Of a stretch of 64,000 nt of DNA, positions 23,261 to 34,737 are shown piece after piece. Within the stretch, counting starts at the first letter, position 1; the number at the start of each line of letters is the position of its first letter. A model generated the notes under the pieces. That model worked only from the letters and a program-made list of their open reading frames with translations, did not search any database and was not told the DNA's origin. The position numbers and the translations under genes were made by a program. The stretch covers positions 184,423,298 to 184,487,297 of the forward strand of contig NC_134138.1 in the NCBI RefSeq assembly GCF_033958435.1. Direction: 5' to 3'. This DNA is from Carettochelys insculpta (taxonomy: Eukaryota > Chordata > Testudines > Carettochelyidae).

Positions 23261-23987
23261 CTCACTGCATGCACCCTGCCTGGCACATTGCGCAGCATGT
23301 CCTTTTATTGGTTTGGAGTCAAGCCACGTGATGCATCTGGGTGCGGGAATGTTTCCACCCACAGCCTCACTGACACATGGTACTGGTGGCCAGTGGCTGG
23401 CATCAGGCAGTGCAGAAAAAAAAGACAGCTAGCAGAGGTATATGCAGAAGCACAGACCCCACAGCTGCCCTCCTAGAAAAGAAAAAGAAAGAAGATTTGT
23501 CAGCCTCTTATAACCCTACAGCCAGGGGCTTGCAGGGGCCGAACTGAAACAGTCTCCTGTTGCCTAATTCCTCTGCAATTGAGAGCAGTAGAGATGTAAG
23601 AGGCCAGAGTAGAGAACTGTGTTGCATTGTGGGGCACATACGGGACATCTGTGGAGGCTACTGAATTCGATTTAAAGACATGCTGCATCTTCACTACCCT
23701 TCATTCGGAATTTTAAATTTGAATTGAACACTACGACCGTCAAGTTACTACGATTTTAGGATTTCGATATCATGTCAATTTTAGTGGTCCATAAATCAAG
23801 CTAATGGAATTTACATTGCAGACTGGCACTTGGAAAAGTCTGGTTAACTGACTTAAAGTCGATTTTATCTTGTAGTGTAGACACAGCCTTTGAAATAATG
23901 CACCTTCTATTTTGTTTTTATTTCAAAATAGCACATGCATAGTGTAGCCACCAGGATAGTTATTTTGAAATAACTCTGTAGTGTAGG

Positions 23988-24518
23988 CATGTTCCCAATT
24001 ACATATAATCAGAACTGCACTGAAACAAGCAATTTTTGCAGGATTCCAGGCATTGGCGAGTGATTTAATTCCCCCCACTCCACCGTAACAAATGACTGCT
24101 AACAAATGACAATTATTTTGCTTTCAGTGCAGTTCTGATGATATGTAATTGGGAACATGCCTCTTTTCCAGCCACTTGCTAACATATAAAGTATAATATG
24201 TATATAGAACAGCATGGATTCAGTTCAGGCAAGGTGGGGGCTCTTAGGCAACAGCTACACTACAAAATAATTGTCATTTGTTAGCAGTTGTTTGTTACGT
24301 ATTTTTGTCAGAAATCAGTTATGTTAATTGCTGATACAGAGTAAAATAAGTGCTTGCTACTTTCTTCCCCTAAGAGCCAATTCAACTCAAATATGAGCAT
24401 AAGGGAAAATCTCTAAGCCTAGACCATGCATGGCACTTAAGAACTTAAGTCAAACTAGGTACAGCCCCCCTGAGGGGAATTACATCACTCCCCAATGCCT
24501 GGAATTCTGCAAAAATTG
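23988..24518. repeat. nested inverted duplication
   Basis: Arm 23988-24025 pairs with 24122-24159 at 37 of 38 positions around a 96-bp loop. The loop (24030-24119) is itself an inverted, internally deleted copy of 24264-24518: AATAATTGTCATTTGTTAGC occurs as its complement in the loop, as does AATGCCTGGAATTCTGC with one change. The distal copy holds about 165 bp that the loop copy lacks. Confidence 0.85.
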
Positions 24519-25444
24519 TCACACAGGCTCACTAGAGATGTTCCACGTTCTGAGGTCTTTGGGGGCATAGTGTGTCTGACTCAGCAAAATCAGCCAAATA
24601 TTTCACATGCTTAAAATCAGGCATGAATTTAAGTCCTTCACTGGTCAGGGTCAGAGTGAAACAGTTCTGGAAGAGAAACAGTGGCAGCTGTGTTACCTTC
24701 AGGCATCCTATTGCTGACAGATTTATATAAGTAATAGGTTTTCTTTTTAAATTTTGCAATTCTATATCTCAGCAACATAAATAAACCCTGCTGCTGGCTC
24801 ACTGGTCATCCTGCCCCTCCACTAAAGGGCAGGAATGGCACTGGGACAGTGACACTGAGAGCTAGTATCACAGTTGACTTTTGGGCACATCCAAGAGCTA
24901 CCTGAATTGAGCACTGATTGCAGGTATTGTGGCCCCCACTGTGATAATAGGATTTGAGCCACATTCACTCCTGGGGTAAGGAGGTACAATTCCAGTCAAT
25001 GTACAGTTGCACTTCCTCAGGCAAGGTATAAATTTTGTCTGCTGCATGTGTGCAGGTGCAGAGTATTCTAACCCTCACCCCCATCTACACACATGCATGC
25101 ATATACGTTATATAAAATATACACACTCATCCACCTGTTGATAGAAATATCGGGTCCCATTCGTCTTGTCCTCTGAATACCCATCCCTCTTTCACTTTAT
25201 TTACACAGACCTTACAGATTGGTGCGGTTTGGGGGGTGAAGGGAGAGCTGGAGCTTGGGGACAGGGTACAGGTGTCTGCCCCTTGCACCTGCCATTGTCC
25301 CACTTTTATTGCCGTCTCTCTTATTTTCCCCCCTCTGCTCCTTTCTACTTCACTGTATTCATCACTGTTACTTCATATCTTAAACTAGGCAGAACTATTC
25401 ATGACAGGAATTGTCTTGAATATCTTACTATATCTATACCTATA
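24519..25444. other. unassigned unique sequence
   Basis: Nothing recognised apart from a short TATA/CA-rich run near 25085-25130. Confidence 0.4.
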
Positions 25445-25578
25445 TTGCTTTTTTTGTGGTGGTACTTACAAGTACTGACTACTGACACCTTGACAGCGCC
25501 AGCCACGCGATTGGCTTGAGGTCAGCAGAGCTGGTGGGAGTACTGGCTCCCCTACCACCTTTTCTTTTTTTTAACACA
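25445..25578. mobile_element. possible degenerate hAT-like MITE
   Basis: ATTGCTTTTTTTGTGGTGG at the left and a TTTTTTTAACACAAAAAT segment at the right resemble the 19041 and 36121 elements, with an inner AGTACTGAC motif. No clear 8-bp duplication is seen, partly because a microsatellite adjoins it. Confidence 0.35.
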
Positions 25579-25581
25579 AAA

Positions 25582-25638
25582 ATGTGTGTGTGTGTGTGTG
25601 TGTGTGTGTATGAGAGAGAGAGAAAGAGAGAGAGAGAT
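25582..25638. repeat. (GT)n(GA)n compound microsatellite
   Basis: About thirteen GT units followed by GA units with one AAAG interruption. Confidence 0.95.
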
Positions 25639-26999
25639 CACAAAAATGTGATGCATTTATATAATTTACTTCCTCGTACATCACATGTCCCGGCTCATGA
25701 ATCCAGTTCACCTGAAATTTCTGTAATTTTCCAAACTCCCAATCAGTTGCAAGCAGCTGACTTTAAAAAAATCAAATTACCAGACTGATGCTTTCTTCTT
25801 CTTTGTCACCTTCCAAAAATATGGATTTTTCCCCTAAAATTCTGCTGTCCGAAGACCCAAAGCAAGTTATATTGATTCTAGCTGCAGTGACAGGGTTAAG
25901 GTCCAAACCTTTCACAATTCTGCAGAGATCAAATTGAGCACTTCAGTATGAAAGAGAAGAGTCTCAGCTCTTGCTTCTAGCCTTAGTAGGTCCCAAGACA
26001 GAGCACTTTAATGTTATGACAATGTTATCTATAGAAAAGCTATTTTAGGAATTTTATTAGAGGTTTTTATAGTTCCCTATGAGACCTGCGCATTTTGACT
26101 CATGGTTACTAAGGCAGAACAAGGAATTCAAACAACAGCCTCAGCAAATAATTTAGTAAGTAAACAATGCCAAATTATTAGCAGCTATATCAACTCTAAT
26201 TCTGCAAACACTTAGGTGCCTATCTGGGATGCTAATAATTTAGTATTCACTGCCAGAAAAATTTGGATCACAGATGATTAAATATTCATCCATTCCTTTG
26301 GTCAGTCAATATTCCATCATGTCAATACACCGAAAGACTCATTAGAAGAATACTATGCATGACAAATATAGCACCTGATTTCCTAAAGAAAAAGTATTGG
26401 CCAATACTCATTGTTTTTATACGATATATTCTGTCGTGCCAAGTTTTTTAAGGCTTGCTCCCAAGACAAATCAAGCAGGACTCCTATGAATCCCAACTGC
26501 AGGGCTAAGGACTCGAGATAATTTATTATGAAGTTTGCTTCAAGGGTCTATGATAATTTATTATGAATCTCTCACATGCTTTTAAAGAGCTGTCCTTGAG
26601 CAGCCAATTGTGTAAGTTAAAGGAAAACATTCAGTCCTACTCTGTGTAAATAAGCTGTAATAAAAGGTAACATTTCACGAACATGAAGTACTAAAGACAG
26701 CACAAAGAAACCTCACGCAACTGGAAGCATAGTTTCAAATTTCTCTTGTGACCACAATATATCATTGTAAGTGTATGTAAAATATCTGATTTTTAACTCT
26801 CTTGTAGTATATGTAAACAACAATGAAAGTGATTGAACATCGCTTATGGTCTTGATTTTGTTTAATGTGAGGCTGATCTCCAATAATTTAACTAGCTCCT
26901 CATTTAGTTTTAAATGTAGTTCTACTAGTGAAGGGAGATTTCCAGTTAAAAAGACTGTTTTTAACTGTGTTCTTTACAAGTGAGCTAACCAGTGGAAGT
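25639..26999. other. unassigned AT-rich sequence
   Basis: No element or gene recognised in 1.36 kb. Confidence 0.4.
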
Positions 27000-27018
27000 A
27001 AAAAAAAAAAAAAAAAAC
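27000..27018. repeat. poly-A run
   Basis: Nineteen consecutive A. Confidence 0.95.
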
Positions 27019-27024
27019 TGACAC

Positions 27025-27392
27025 AGTAATCCCTGGATTTACACAGCGGTTGCGTCCTGGGCAAGCTCTGCCTAAATTGAATTTCACGTAAATTGGAGAG
27101 GGGTTTTGTGGAGATCCCCAGAATTACCCTGGCTGGGGGAGTGGGCAGCTGGACAAAGTGGTGGGGTGGTCAGCCACATGGCCCCTGACTTCTTCCAGCT
27201 GTGGGGCACACAGTTACTTGCACTGTGGTTTCTCCCAGCTTGGAGAAACGGTGCCACAAGCAGCTGTGTGCCCCTGGGGTTCTCCCAGCTGGGGCAGCTG
27301 GGGGCTGGAGGGTTGTCAGTTTCAATTTGCACTTAACTGGTGTTAATGTGAATCAAGCACAAATCAAAATTGTGCTTCTTAAGGGTTTACTG
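27025..27392. mobile_element. possible Tigger/mariner-like non-autonomous element
   Basis: The left end is CAGTAATCCCTGGATTTACA and the right end is the complement of CAGTAAACCCTTAAGAAGC, so both ends start CAGTAA(T/A)CCC. TA follows the right end, but CA precedes the left. The GC-rich middle holds repeated TTCTCCCAGCTGGGG words. No transposase is present. Confidence 0.45.
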
Positions 27393-27639
27393 TATGTCTT
27401 TTGAACAGCTTTCTGAGCACCAATGTTGTTCAACAGCCATTACAATGCAAAGTCATTCATGCACCCAAACAAATATAAATCCCAGGATAAATGTGAAGAG
27501 TTCATTAAAACTTATAGTTAGAGGAACTATAGTTTAGAACTCAACATGTGAGTTGATGATAGAATACTTCACAGTCAATTATTGGGTCTATTTCTTTACA
27601 TCACTTTTACTTCCACTGGCTATAATAAAAAGCCCACTC
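27393..27639. other. unassigned sequence
   Basis: Nothing recognised. Confidence 0.4.
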
Positions 27640-28360
27640 TCAATTAATGACTTCTTCTGGAACTTCAAGGAAGCATGCATCTAAGAACCACTTTGGGGAA
27701 CTTCTCTGTGGCCCTACTTGTCTCTTAAACTGATGGGAGCCTTCATTCACCCCAAGAGAAATTTTCACTACCGCATGGAAGGTCTTGAAGGACCCTTGCC
27801 TCTTGCAGAAAAGCCAATATATGCAGCCATACATATTTCAGAGCTCTCAAACTGGTTGTAACAAATGGACAGGGAGATGGAGCTGTATTTGCTGTTATGA
27901 TGTGGTCTACACTATGAGAACATTCAGAGAACCCAACTTACCTAATTTACTTCAGACTAGATCAAGTTGGCTAATGTGTCCCATGCACCCCGACTTACTC
28001 CCAATGCACTTCTCTAAAGCCATCCTGTCTATCCTATTGAGACACAGGAGAACTCCTGTACTTGTTCTATATATTGAACAGTGTTGCTGGATGGTTCACA
28101 ACTGAGGGTGCTTGCCTCCTTCAATGGAAATTTTGTATCGGTGCCTCTTGAGCAGTAGAACTTTCTAAACATAGTGTTCAGTTCATACTGCCAGAAGCGG
28201 TGGGTGAAAACTATGCCCTCTCCAAAGAGCTCTGCCATGACAGTACTCTTCAGGATACTGGGAGGGTTCCAAAGAAGTCCTGCTAGCAGTGTCTGCTTGG
28301 TAATACACAGAATTAGAACATCTCCTTGTGTAACTGTATTTTGCCTAATGACTTACTAGT
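27640..28360 (-). pseudogene. possible decayed coding sequence, unidentified
   Basis: On minus, one frame from about 28345 to 28029 reads roughly 100 codons without a stop and has a protein-like mix (GDVLILCITKQTLLAGLLW, then FGEGIVFTHRFWQYELN). A second frame at 27834-27640 includes FKTFHAVVKISLGVNEG. Frames differ between blocks and stops lie between them. I do not recognise a family. It could be a decayed retroposed gene, an unknown transposon protein, or chance. The codon run alone is not decisive. Confidence 0.2.
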
Positions 28361-30164
28361 GATGCCCATGCTTAACTTGTTTCCTGGCTGCCTGAGAATC
28401 GTCAAAATAATTAAGGTTGCAGATACTTTATACCACTATCAATATATCCTCCAGGTGGACTTTCTACCAGTGGGACGCATTCAGCCCCAAACCAGGCCCT
28501 CAGTGTTCACATGCAGCCTCAAATATCAGATTCTCTTGGTACTTCTCACTGGTGTGCATGAGATTGCGATGTGGGGTGATCTTCTTTGTGTGTTTTATAT
28601 TGCCATTCAATATTATTAGTCACAAACTCATAACATGAAGTTGGGGAGACGGAGCAGATCACATGCACCTTTCTGCTGATAAACTTGGGAAAACTCACAA
28701 TCCAGGCAGAAGGCACTTTTCTGCTTCTGTAAAGTTCCCCAAAGAGTAAATGAGTAACAGAATTGTCTTCTGATTCTCAGGAGTCAGCTGCAGTTTAAAT
28801 CTAAGGGGTTTCTTTCCCTCCTCAAACATTTTCTCAAGGTTTCTGAAAGACTCATAAAAGTAAAGGGAGGCTCACAGCATATCAACAGTGAAGATATGAT
28901 CATTTGCCTCAGAGAGCCGAGGACATTTACCATACAACAAATCTTACCATCAAAGCTGTCATGGGTTACAACAATCAGTCACTGCTGTCTACTGCCAAGA
29001 ACATTGGGAGGTGTTTATTATCAACATTTTCATTGGCTAGCAGGCCAAAAAGGTGAAAGAAAAAGATAACAGGTAGATAGAACCTTTTGGTGCCCATATT
29101 CAGGAAGTTCTTGCTGTGCTGAGGTCATCCATTAATGTTCCTTTCAGAGCACACAAATATTAAAACACAGTCCTTGGCACATGCAGCATCACAACCAGGA
29201 TATTCCTGGTCATGGCTGCCTGATTCTACCTTGCTAAGTTTTTAATGCCTGAGCCATTGTGCATATTTGGTATTCAGCAGCAGGCTGGAGATGAAGAAAA
29301 ATAAATCACCTTACAAGTATGTTTTTAAACTAACAAGGAAAATCAAATATTTGGAATTGCTAACACAATGGAGAAAGCCTAGTAAATGAAATCAACAGCA
29401 AAGGAGCAGACTGATATGAAAGAGAGGTGAGATGTGATTTCTTACTCCAAACAGGTGAAAATTCCTTCCTTTGGCATGGTGAATGGTGAAACAGTGTGAA
29501 GCTTACATACAGTGACTATGAATTACTGGTAGGAGATGTATTTATTTACCCAATGCCCTGTCACTTAGAGCTCTTGACTGCAATATAGTGCCCTACAAAG
29601 TGTCAGCAGCTCTCTGATCAACCCAAAAGAACACGTCCATGACACCAAGACTTAGAATTTTATGATATCTAAATAAGATGGTTTCTTTCAAGGGATAATT
29701 TTTGGCCCAAGATATTTTGGAAAACTACTAAAATATTTGAAACATACAATTGGCATTTCTTTATAGCAAACAAGGTAATTACTAGAATTCACTGGCAGGT
29801 TCCACACTGAAACACGCTTTGACTTCCTACATAAAAACATTATGATCTTAAGCTATACTATATATGAGAGATGCCAGTGACAAAACCCAAGACATTTGAT
29901 TCTCAGAACACAAATGATGCTAGTGGAAAATTCCTCTAAAACTGTCAACGACATTTGGCCCATTGTCTATAACCCATATGTCTATAAACTGTATGTCAAC
30001 ATGATTGCACACTGAGAGGTCTGATATGTCATCCAACAGAGGATAGAGGAATGCCTGTACATATTTAAGGCCAAATCCTACTTATTTGCCTAATGCAACT
30101 AGCCCAACCAAAGTTGATATCTTATTTCCCATTGTCTTTGTTTAAATGCGAACCAAACTAACAC
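28361..30164. other. unassigned unique sequence
   Basis: No repeat family or gene recognised. Confidence 0.4.
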
Positions 30165-30167
30165 AGA

Positions 30168-30543
30168 GGGTGCGTCTAGACTTCATTCCTCTTTTGAAAG
30201 ATGCATGCAAATGAGGTAAATCGAAAATGCAAATGAGATATACATTTTCATATTTGGTACCTCATTTGCATATTCTAATTTTGAAAGAGATTGTTTCAAA
30301 AGAAGAAAGCCAGTGTAGACGCTGCTTTTTTGAAAGTAAACCCCATCTTCGAAAGAATCCTTCCCATTAAATAAAGGGAAGAAGGATTCTTTTTACACTG
30401 GCTTTCTTCTTTCAAAAGAAGCTCTTTTGAAATTAGAATATGCAAATGAGGTGTCAACAGGCAACTTTTTATCTCATTTGCATTTTCTATTTACCTCATT
30501 TGCATACCTCTTTCAAAAAAGGAATGCAAGTGTAGACACACCC
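30168..30543. mobile_element. foldback MITE, octamer-rich type, AGA target duplication
   Basis: The 376 bp element has ends GGGTGCGTCTAGACTTCATT and the complement of GGGTGTGTCTACACTTGCAT. AGA flanks it exactly (30165-30167, 30544-30546). Arms pair around a CCCATTAAATAAAGGG centre near 30368. It contains six copies of ATGCAAAT or its complement. Sister copy at 36842-37250. Confidence 0.9.
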
Positions 30544-30546
30544 AGA

Positions 30547-31216
30547 GGGTCTGATCTAGTCCCTGTCTTTGTGTGAACTGGAATATACCCACTGACTCTA
30601 TGATGTTCCATCTGCTTACAGCTAACTTCTCTTAATAGACTTTCAGCACATATTCAGCTTGACAGCACCATGCCAAATCAGAACTTTACTTATGCAGGCC
30701 TGTTTCCTTCCTCTGTTTCTGACAATGAAGAGGTTAAAGTTCTGAAAGTATTGCTAGAGCGGAGAACGTTGTCAGTGAAAATAAAAAATTATGTTAGAGG
30801 CAGATGGAGCAAATAATTTCCCAACCTTTGCTATATAAACACAGAGTCTAAAGGCTTCAGGCGACTTTTACCCTCGACTCTGTTTTTGTCAGATCAATGA
30901 CAAGTCACGTTAACAGCGGTGTTTAATTCTATCAATATGTGACCAATTGTGTTAGATTGTTTGGCCATTGATTTCACTTAGTACTACAGTGGAGCTCTGA
31001 AAGGAACTGCTTTCCCTTGCATTACCTCACACAGTGACAAATGCCTAACACTGACTTTCTGTCTCTCATGCACACAAGCTCCACTTCAGGAACAATCTGG
31101 TCACATATCAGAGGAATTCAGCATGATAGGAACACTTTCTGATATCACCAGGTCTTTGCAAGCAAATCTATTTAGCTTTTAAAGAGAAAATTCACAAAAC
31201 CAGTGAGCTAGGTAGC
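30547..31216. other. unassigned repeat-free sequence
   Basis: No repeats are recognised. The part from about 30700 to 31000 is repeat-free with an even base mix and could be conserved, but I cannot test this. Confidence 0.3.
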
Positions 31217-31219
31217 TAA

Positions 31220-31502
31220 GGCAATGTCTACACTTACCAGGAATGTTGACAGCTGCTACACAATTTTAGGTATGCCAACTGCATACCTAAAATCGATTTT
31301 GTAGCTGTCGACATTGCCCCCATCTTCTCTGCAGAATGTTGATGAGAATGTTCAGCCCTCCGACATTCCTTAATCCTTGCAGCTCACATTCCTTAATCAC
31401 TCCAGCTCACAAGGAGTTCCAGGTTCGACATTGTGAGTGAAATGGCACCCCAGAAGATCAAACCTAAGTGTTCAATCTTTTGCGGCTAGGGTAGGCCTAG
31501 CC
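31220..31502. mobile_element. Harbinger-like MITE
   Basis: TAA precedes GGCAATGTCTACACTTACC at 31220. The right end is the complement of GGCTAGGCCTACCCTAGCC. A sub-terminal hairpin at 31249-31308 pairs AATTTTAGGTATGCC with GCATACCTAAAATCG. TAA versus GAA outside the ends is only a partial duplication. Confidence 0.7.
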
Positions 31503-32005
31503 GAAGAAAGAGAGCATTTTGGCTTGAGGCAAATGAAAAGGCAGATGAGGAAGCTACATTGTTGAGAGAGCTGGGGGGATGAGAGGTACACACTGAAAAA
31601 CTAAATCCTTCAATATAACTGTGAATGGGCCAAATGCTGGGGCCCATGCTCAGCTTTTGCTTAGCACTCAGGTCAAACTCTTTTGGTCAAGAATTGAATA
31701 AAAATTAAGGCTTTATCCAACAGTCTGACCCTCTGCTGAAATTCCTTGCACTATGCCCTTGATAAGGGCTCCACACAGGCACATAGATCTGTAGTAGTGA
31801 ATCTAGTTATGAGTATCCATAGTAAGGACTTCAGAATTTGGCCCAACAGCCTTCTGTAGGGCTGTCCACTTTCTGATTGCAGAAAATCAAAAGCTACTGT
31901 CCTATCCTCTGCCCCACCCTTTCTCCAAGGGCTCACTTCTCTTCTCATTCTATGCCCCCTCCCTCCATCACTTTCTCTCCATGTAATGCTGACAGATACA
32001 GGTTG
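31503..32005. other. unassigned sequence
   Basis: Nothing recognised before the tRNA-like pair. A pyrimidine-rich patch lies near 31900-31980. Confidence 0.35.
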
Positions 32006-32152
32006 CCAGCACCAGGGATTGAACCTGCAATCATAGGGGCTAAAGCCCTGTGCTCTACTGCATGAGCTAAAAATCAGCTCGCTCTCAGCCAAGGCTGTAG
32101 AGCAGAGACTTCACTTGCTCTAGCATGATGCCTCAGCCCCTCTGGGTACTAT
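32006..32152 (-). repeat. tRNA-derived SINE-like unit 1
   Basis: On minus, TAGCTCATGCAGTAGAGC (A-box-like) is followed about 30 bp later by GGTTCAATCC (B-box). This is the internal Pol III promoter layout of a tRNA-derived SINE. The unit is repeated at 32253-32390. Confidence 0.55.
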
Positions 32153-32252
32153 ATGCTTCTCTAGGCTGTGGAAGCACATCTCAAGCTTCAGAGACCTTCC
32201 AGCAGCTTGTACTAGATAAGCTCCAAATTGCAACACCAACAGACCCAGATCA

Positions 32253-32390
32253 CCAGCACCTAGAATCAAACTTCCAATCAGAGGGGCTAGAGCCCTGCGC
32301 TTTACTACATGAGCTGAAGGCCAACTAGCTCTTTGTAAAGCAGTAACTTCACTCACCCTAGTATGAGGTCTCAGTGCCTCTGGGCCCTAC
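32253..32390 (-). repeat. tRNA-derived SINE-like unit 2
   Basis: Second copy of the 32006-32152 unit, 247 bp away in the same orientation. On minus it has CAGCTCATGTAGTAAAGCGC and a decayed B-box, GTTTGATTCT. The downstream segments of both units also align (TAGYATGAKGYCTCAG-like), so a block was duplicated or two SINEs inserted side by side. Confidence 0.55.
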
Positions 32391-33059
32391 ACCCACACTC
32401 TTGTTCACTTGCTCATTTTCACTGGGCTAGGGCAGAGGTGCAAGAGGGGGTGTGCTAAGCGTGGTCTGTGACTTCTTTTATAATATTCATGTGAACAAAA
32501 ATGTACTTTTTAAAAAAAATCAGAAACAAGTAGCAGCATTTGAGTTAAAAACAAAGAACAAAACCAAAATGTTCTGCTCCAAGTAATATTCCCACAGAAA
32601 AGCAACTGCATGCTATAAAGAAATAATTTGCTAGTCCCTAGCTGAATTACACTAAACCCCAACTGCTATTTGAAAGTGACAATTTAACAAAGACATACTG
32701 AACCTTAACCTGAACCACTGTAATCTACAGGAGATTTCCACTGATTTTGGTATTGCAGGATCAAGCCTAAAGGAAATGTACTAATCTTGGGAAAAAAAAT
32801 CCCCTGTAACTTAAAAGGTACCATTACGTCCTACTCCCGCTCTTTAATTGATCTGGGCTACTATTAGCTGCCATTTTGACACACCTACCAAACCTAAACT
32901 GATTCTGCTCCCATTGAAGTCAAGGGCAAAATTCAGGATATAGTTCAGGATATGGCTCTTTAAGCTACACAAGAAAATTAGCTTTTAAAGACTAGCGAGA
33001 AGAGTGCAAATATTCACATGTTGTGCGCAGTTTCTAAGAAGCAGAAACAACAGAGTTAA
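32391..33059. other. unassigned sequence
   Basis: The words GATTCTGCTCCCATTGAAGT near 32900 recall the old repeat at 4930. Otherwise nothing. Confidence 0.35.
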
Positions 33060-33800
33060 ATTTGAGTTTCTCTCCCCTAGTCCCAATTTCTCCCCCACAT
33101 GGACTGAATTTGGGTAGTACGGAGGACAGCAACCACAGATCACTGTTAATTAAGATGGTCAGGAGGTGCCCACCTATTAATACAGCCTAGTCGGTGGGCT
33201 GTGGTGCGCAGTTGCCTAAAGCCTTTAGCCCAGGTGAGCCTTTACAGCACTCAGCTTATCAATTTACTTGCAAATGGCTCCCTGAAGTATTAACCCAGGT
33301 TAATTATTCGTCAGATAGGATTATGCAGGGGTAATGTAAAAAAATCGGAACTGCAGGATGGAATTTTTCACTCCAGCGGTTTGGCAATTGTGGCAGCTGG
33401 TGGAGTAGCTGGAATAATTACCAGCCCATTCCAGCTGGTGGATCAGCACTCTGGTTCAGAAGGGGAGGGGGAAGAAAAAGCAATAAAGAACTAGAGGAGC
33501 GGGAATATGAGCTGTGCCAATTGACGTGGGGAAAATTTCACAGCTGCTGGTGGTGATAAATGAGAGACGGTGGCCCTACTTCTAATCAATACATGTAAAT
33601 GCTACTCATTACAGCTTTTATACACACTTCTCAATTAGCCTTTCCTCCCACTGGTAACAAGGAATGTCATGCTTTCTGGACTGTGAAAGTGGTTCAGCAC
33701 TGAGTTCACCTGCATCTGTAAGACACAGTAACAATGCTCACTGCTCAGCCTGGCAGCAGGTGGTAGCGGTGAAAGTCTAAATTCCTTCCATAATGTGAAC
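33060..33800. other. candidate conserved non-coding sequence (enhancer-like)
   Basis: A repeat-free stretch with mixed composition, several TTAATTA/TAATTA-like and CAGGTG/CAGCTG E-box-like words (for example GCCCAGGTGAGCC, CCAGCTGGTGG) and no frame of note. It looks unlike the neighbouring random AT-rich DNA. Function is inference. Confidence 0.3.
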
Positions 33801-34540
33801 TAAATGAATCCCCAAGTGTTGTCATTTAATTAAATGTTTTTTAAAACACTATTTCCCTTTTTCTTGCCACTGTAACAACTGAAGCCAGATGCACTGGCCA
33901 GATGTACCCCCAAAAGAACCCAGTAAACATTTACACAGTCATCTGATTTAATCTTAAAAAACCTACAGTGAAACAATCGGGGTTTTAAAAATCTGATCTC
34001 TGGCAGTGCTATGGTTCAAAAATATACCTTTAAGACCAGATAGGCTGACACTTACTTTAAAATAACCTAAACTTAAATGTTAGAAGGGAAATATACCTTG
34101 AGAGAGCCATGCTGCACATATTAGTGCATTTTTCAAAAGGTTACTGGCTTTTTTGTTTGTTTGTTTTTCGAAAGGTGACAGCAAATTGGATGACCTCATG
34201 CAACAGCAGCTCCTTCCCCTTCTACAGCAATGTCATTCTTTCTGCATTAGTTTTCTAAAACATCTCACAAGTTTATGAACCCTTTACTAACGCTGGCCAA
34301 CAGTTAATCATATGAACGGTCCCTCTAGAGTCATGTGAGCAACTGCCTACCAGTCAGAATTAGAGGCTCATAATTGGGCCCTAATGGAGTTGGTTAGACA
34401 TAGGACTGTTGAGAAAAACCTTCATGTGGCAAAAAACCCTACTAAACTCCCTCTGCCCTGCTTCCTCTGGCTATGTTTTTTCTTCATGAGACATACATTT
34501 CCTGCTGATTCAGACATAATTTTTTTCCTGATTATACACA
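33801..34540. other. unassigned sequence
   Basis: Includes a short (TTTG)n run near 34153-34165. Nothing else. Confidence 0.4.
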
Positions 34541-34737
34541 CATACACATCTCCTAGAACTGGAAGGGACCTTGGGAGGTCATCTAGTCCAGTCCTCTTCC
34601 CTCTTGGCAGGACCAAGCACCAACCTTGACATCTATTGGCCCCAGTCCCTACATGGCAAATCCCCCAATCCTCAAGGACTGGATTTACAACCCTGGGTTT
34701 AGCAGGTCAATATGCAAACCACTGAGCTATCCCTGTG
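34541..34737 (-). repeat. turtle-type tRNA-derived SINE (Cry/Pol III family)
   Basis: Read on minus: GGGATAGCTCAGTGG (A-box) starts at 34737, then GACCTGCTAAACCCAGGG, a decayed B-box, and a body ending CTAGATGACCTCCCAAGGTC and CCCTTCCAGTTCTAGGAG. The last part is the CR1-like 3' end used for retroposition by LINE machinery. A TGTGTATGTGTG tail follows. The same family lies at 46233-46425 in the opposite direction. I know this arrangement from turtles, which supports the host call. Confidence 0.85.

Larger units (their letters stand above)
22026..23888. mobile_element. AAAATCGATTT-type element with internal tandem arrays
   Basis: The 1,863 bp insert has terminal repeats GGCTGCATCTACACTATGAG and the complement of GGCTGTGTCTACACTACAAG, continuing into GATAAAATTGATTT and GATAAAATCGACTT. 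TTT lies on both sides (22023-22025, 23889-23891). Two tandem arrays fill the middle: about 170 bp units at 22319-22757 and about 69 bp units at 22866-23260. No transposase is visible. Shared termini suggest a Harbinger-type element that gained internal repeats or captured sequence. Confidence 0.75.
21741..23995. mobile_element. Harbinger-like MITE, TTCGAAATAG type, split by an inner element
   Basis: TAA precedes GGCTATGGCTACACTGCAGC at 21741. TTTCAAAATA and TTTCGAAATAG words follow to 22022 and resume at 23889-23980, with GTAGTGTAGGCATG near the right end. The right terminus is degenerate and overlaps the start of the inverted duplication at 23988, so the 3' limit is approximate and no right TAA is seen. 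The insert at 22026-23888 accounts for most of the length. Without it the element is about 390 bp. Confidence 0.65.

Noticed and set aside
27025..27392. Firm Tigger/mariner call
   Set aside because: The ends are alike for only about ten bases and a TA duplication is missing on the left, so it is kept as low confidence only.
27898..27920. GTGGTCTACACTATGAG as another MITE end
   Set aside because: No GG-start terminus, paired end or inverted arm was found around it, so it is probably a chance match.
32006..32390. Genuine tRNA genes
   Set aside because: A-box and B-box-like words are present, but stems are not maintained and the flanks repeat as a SINE-like block.
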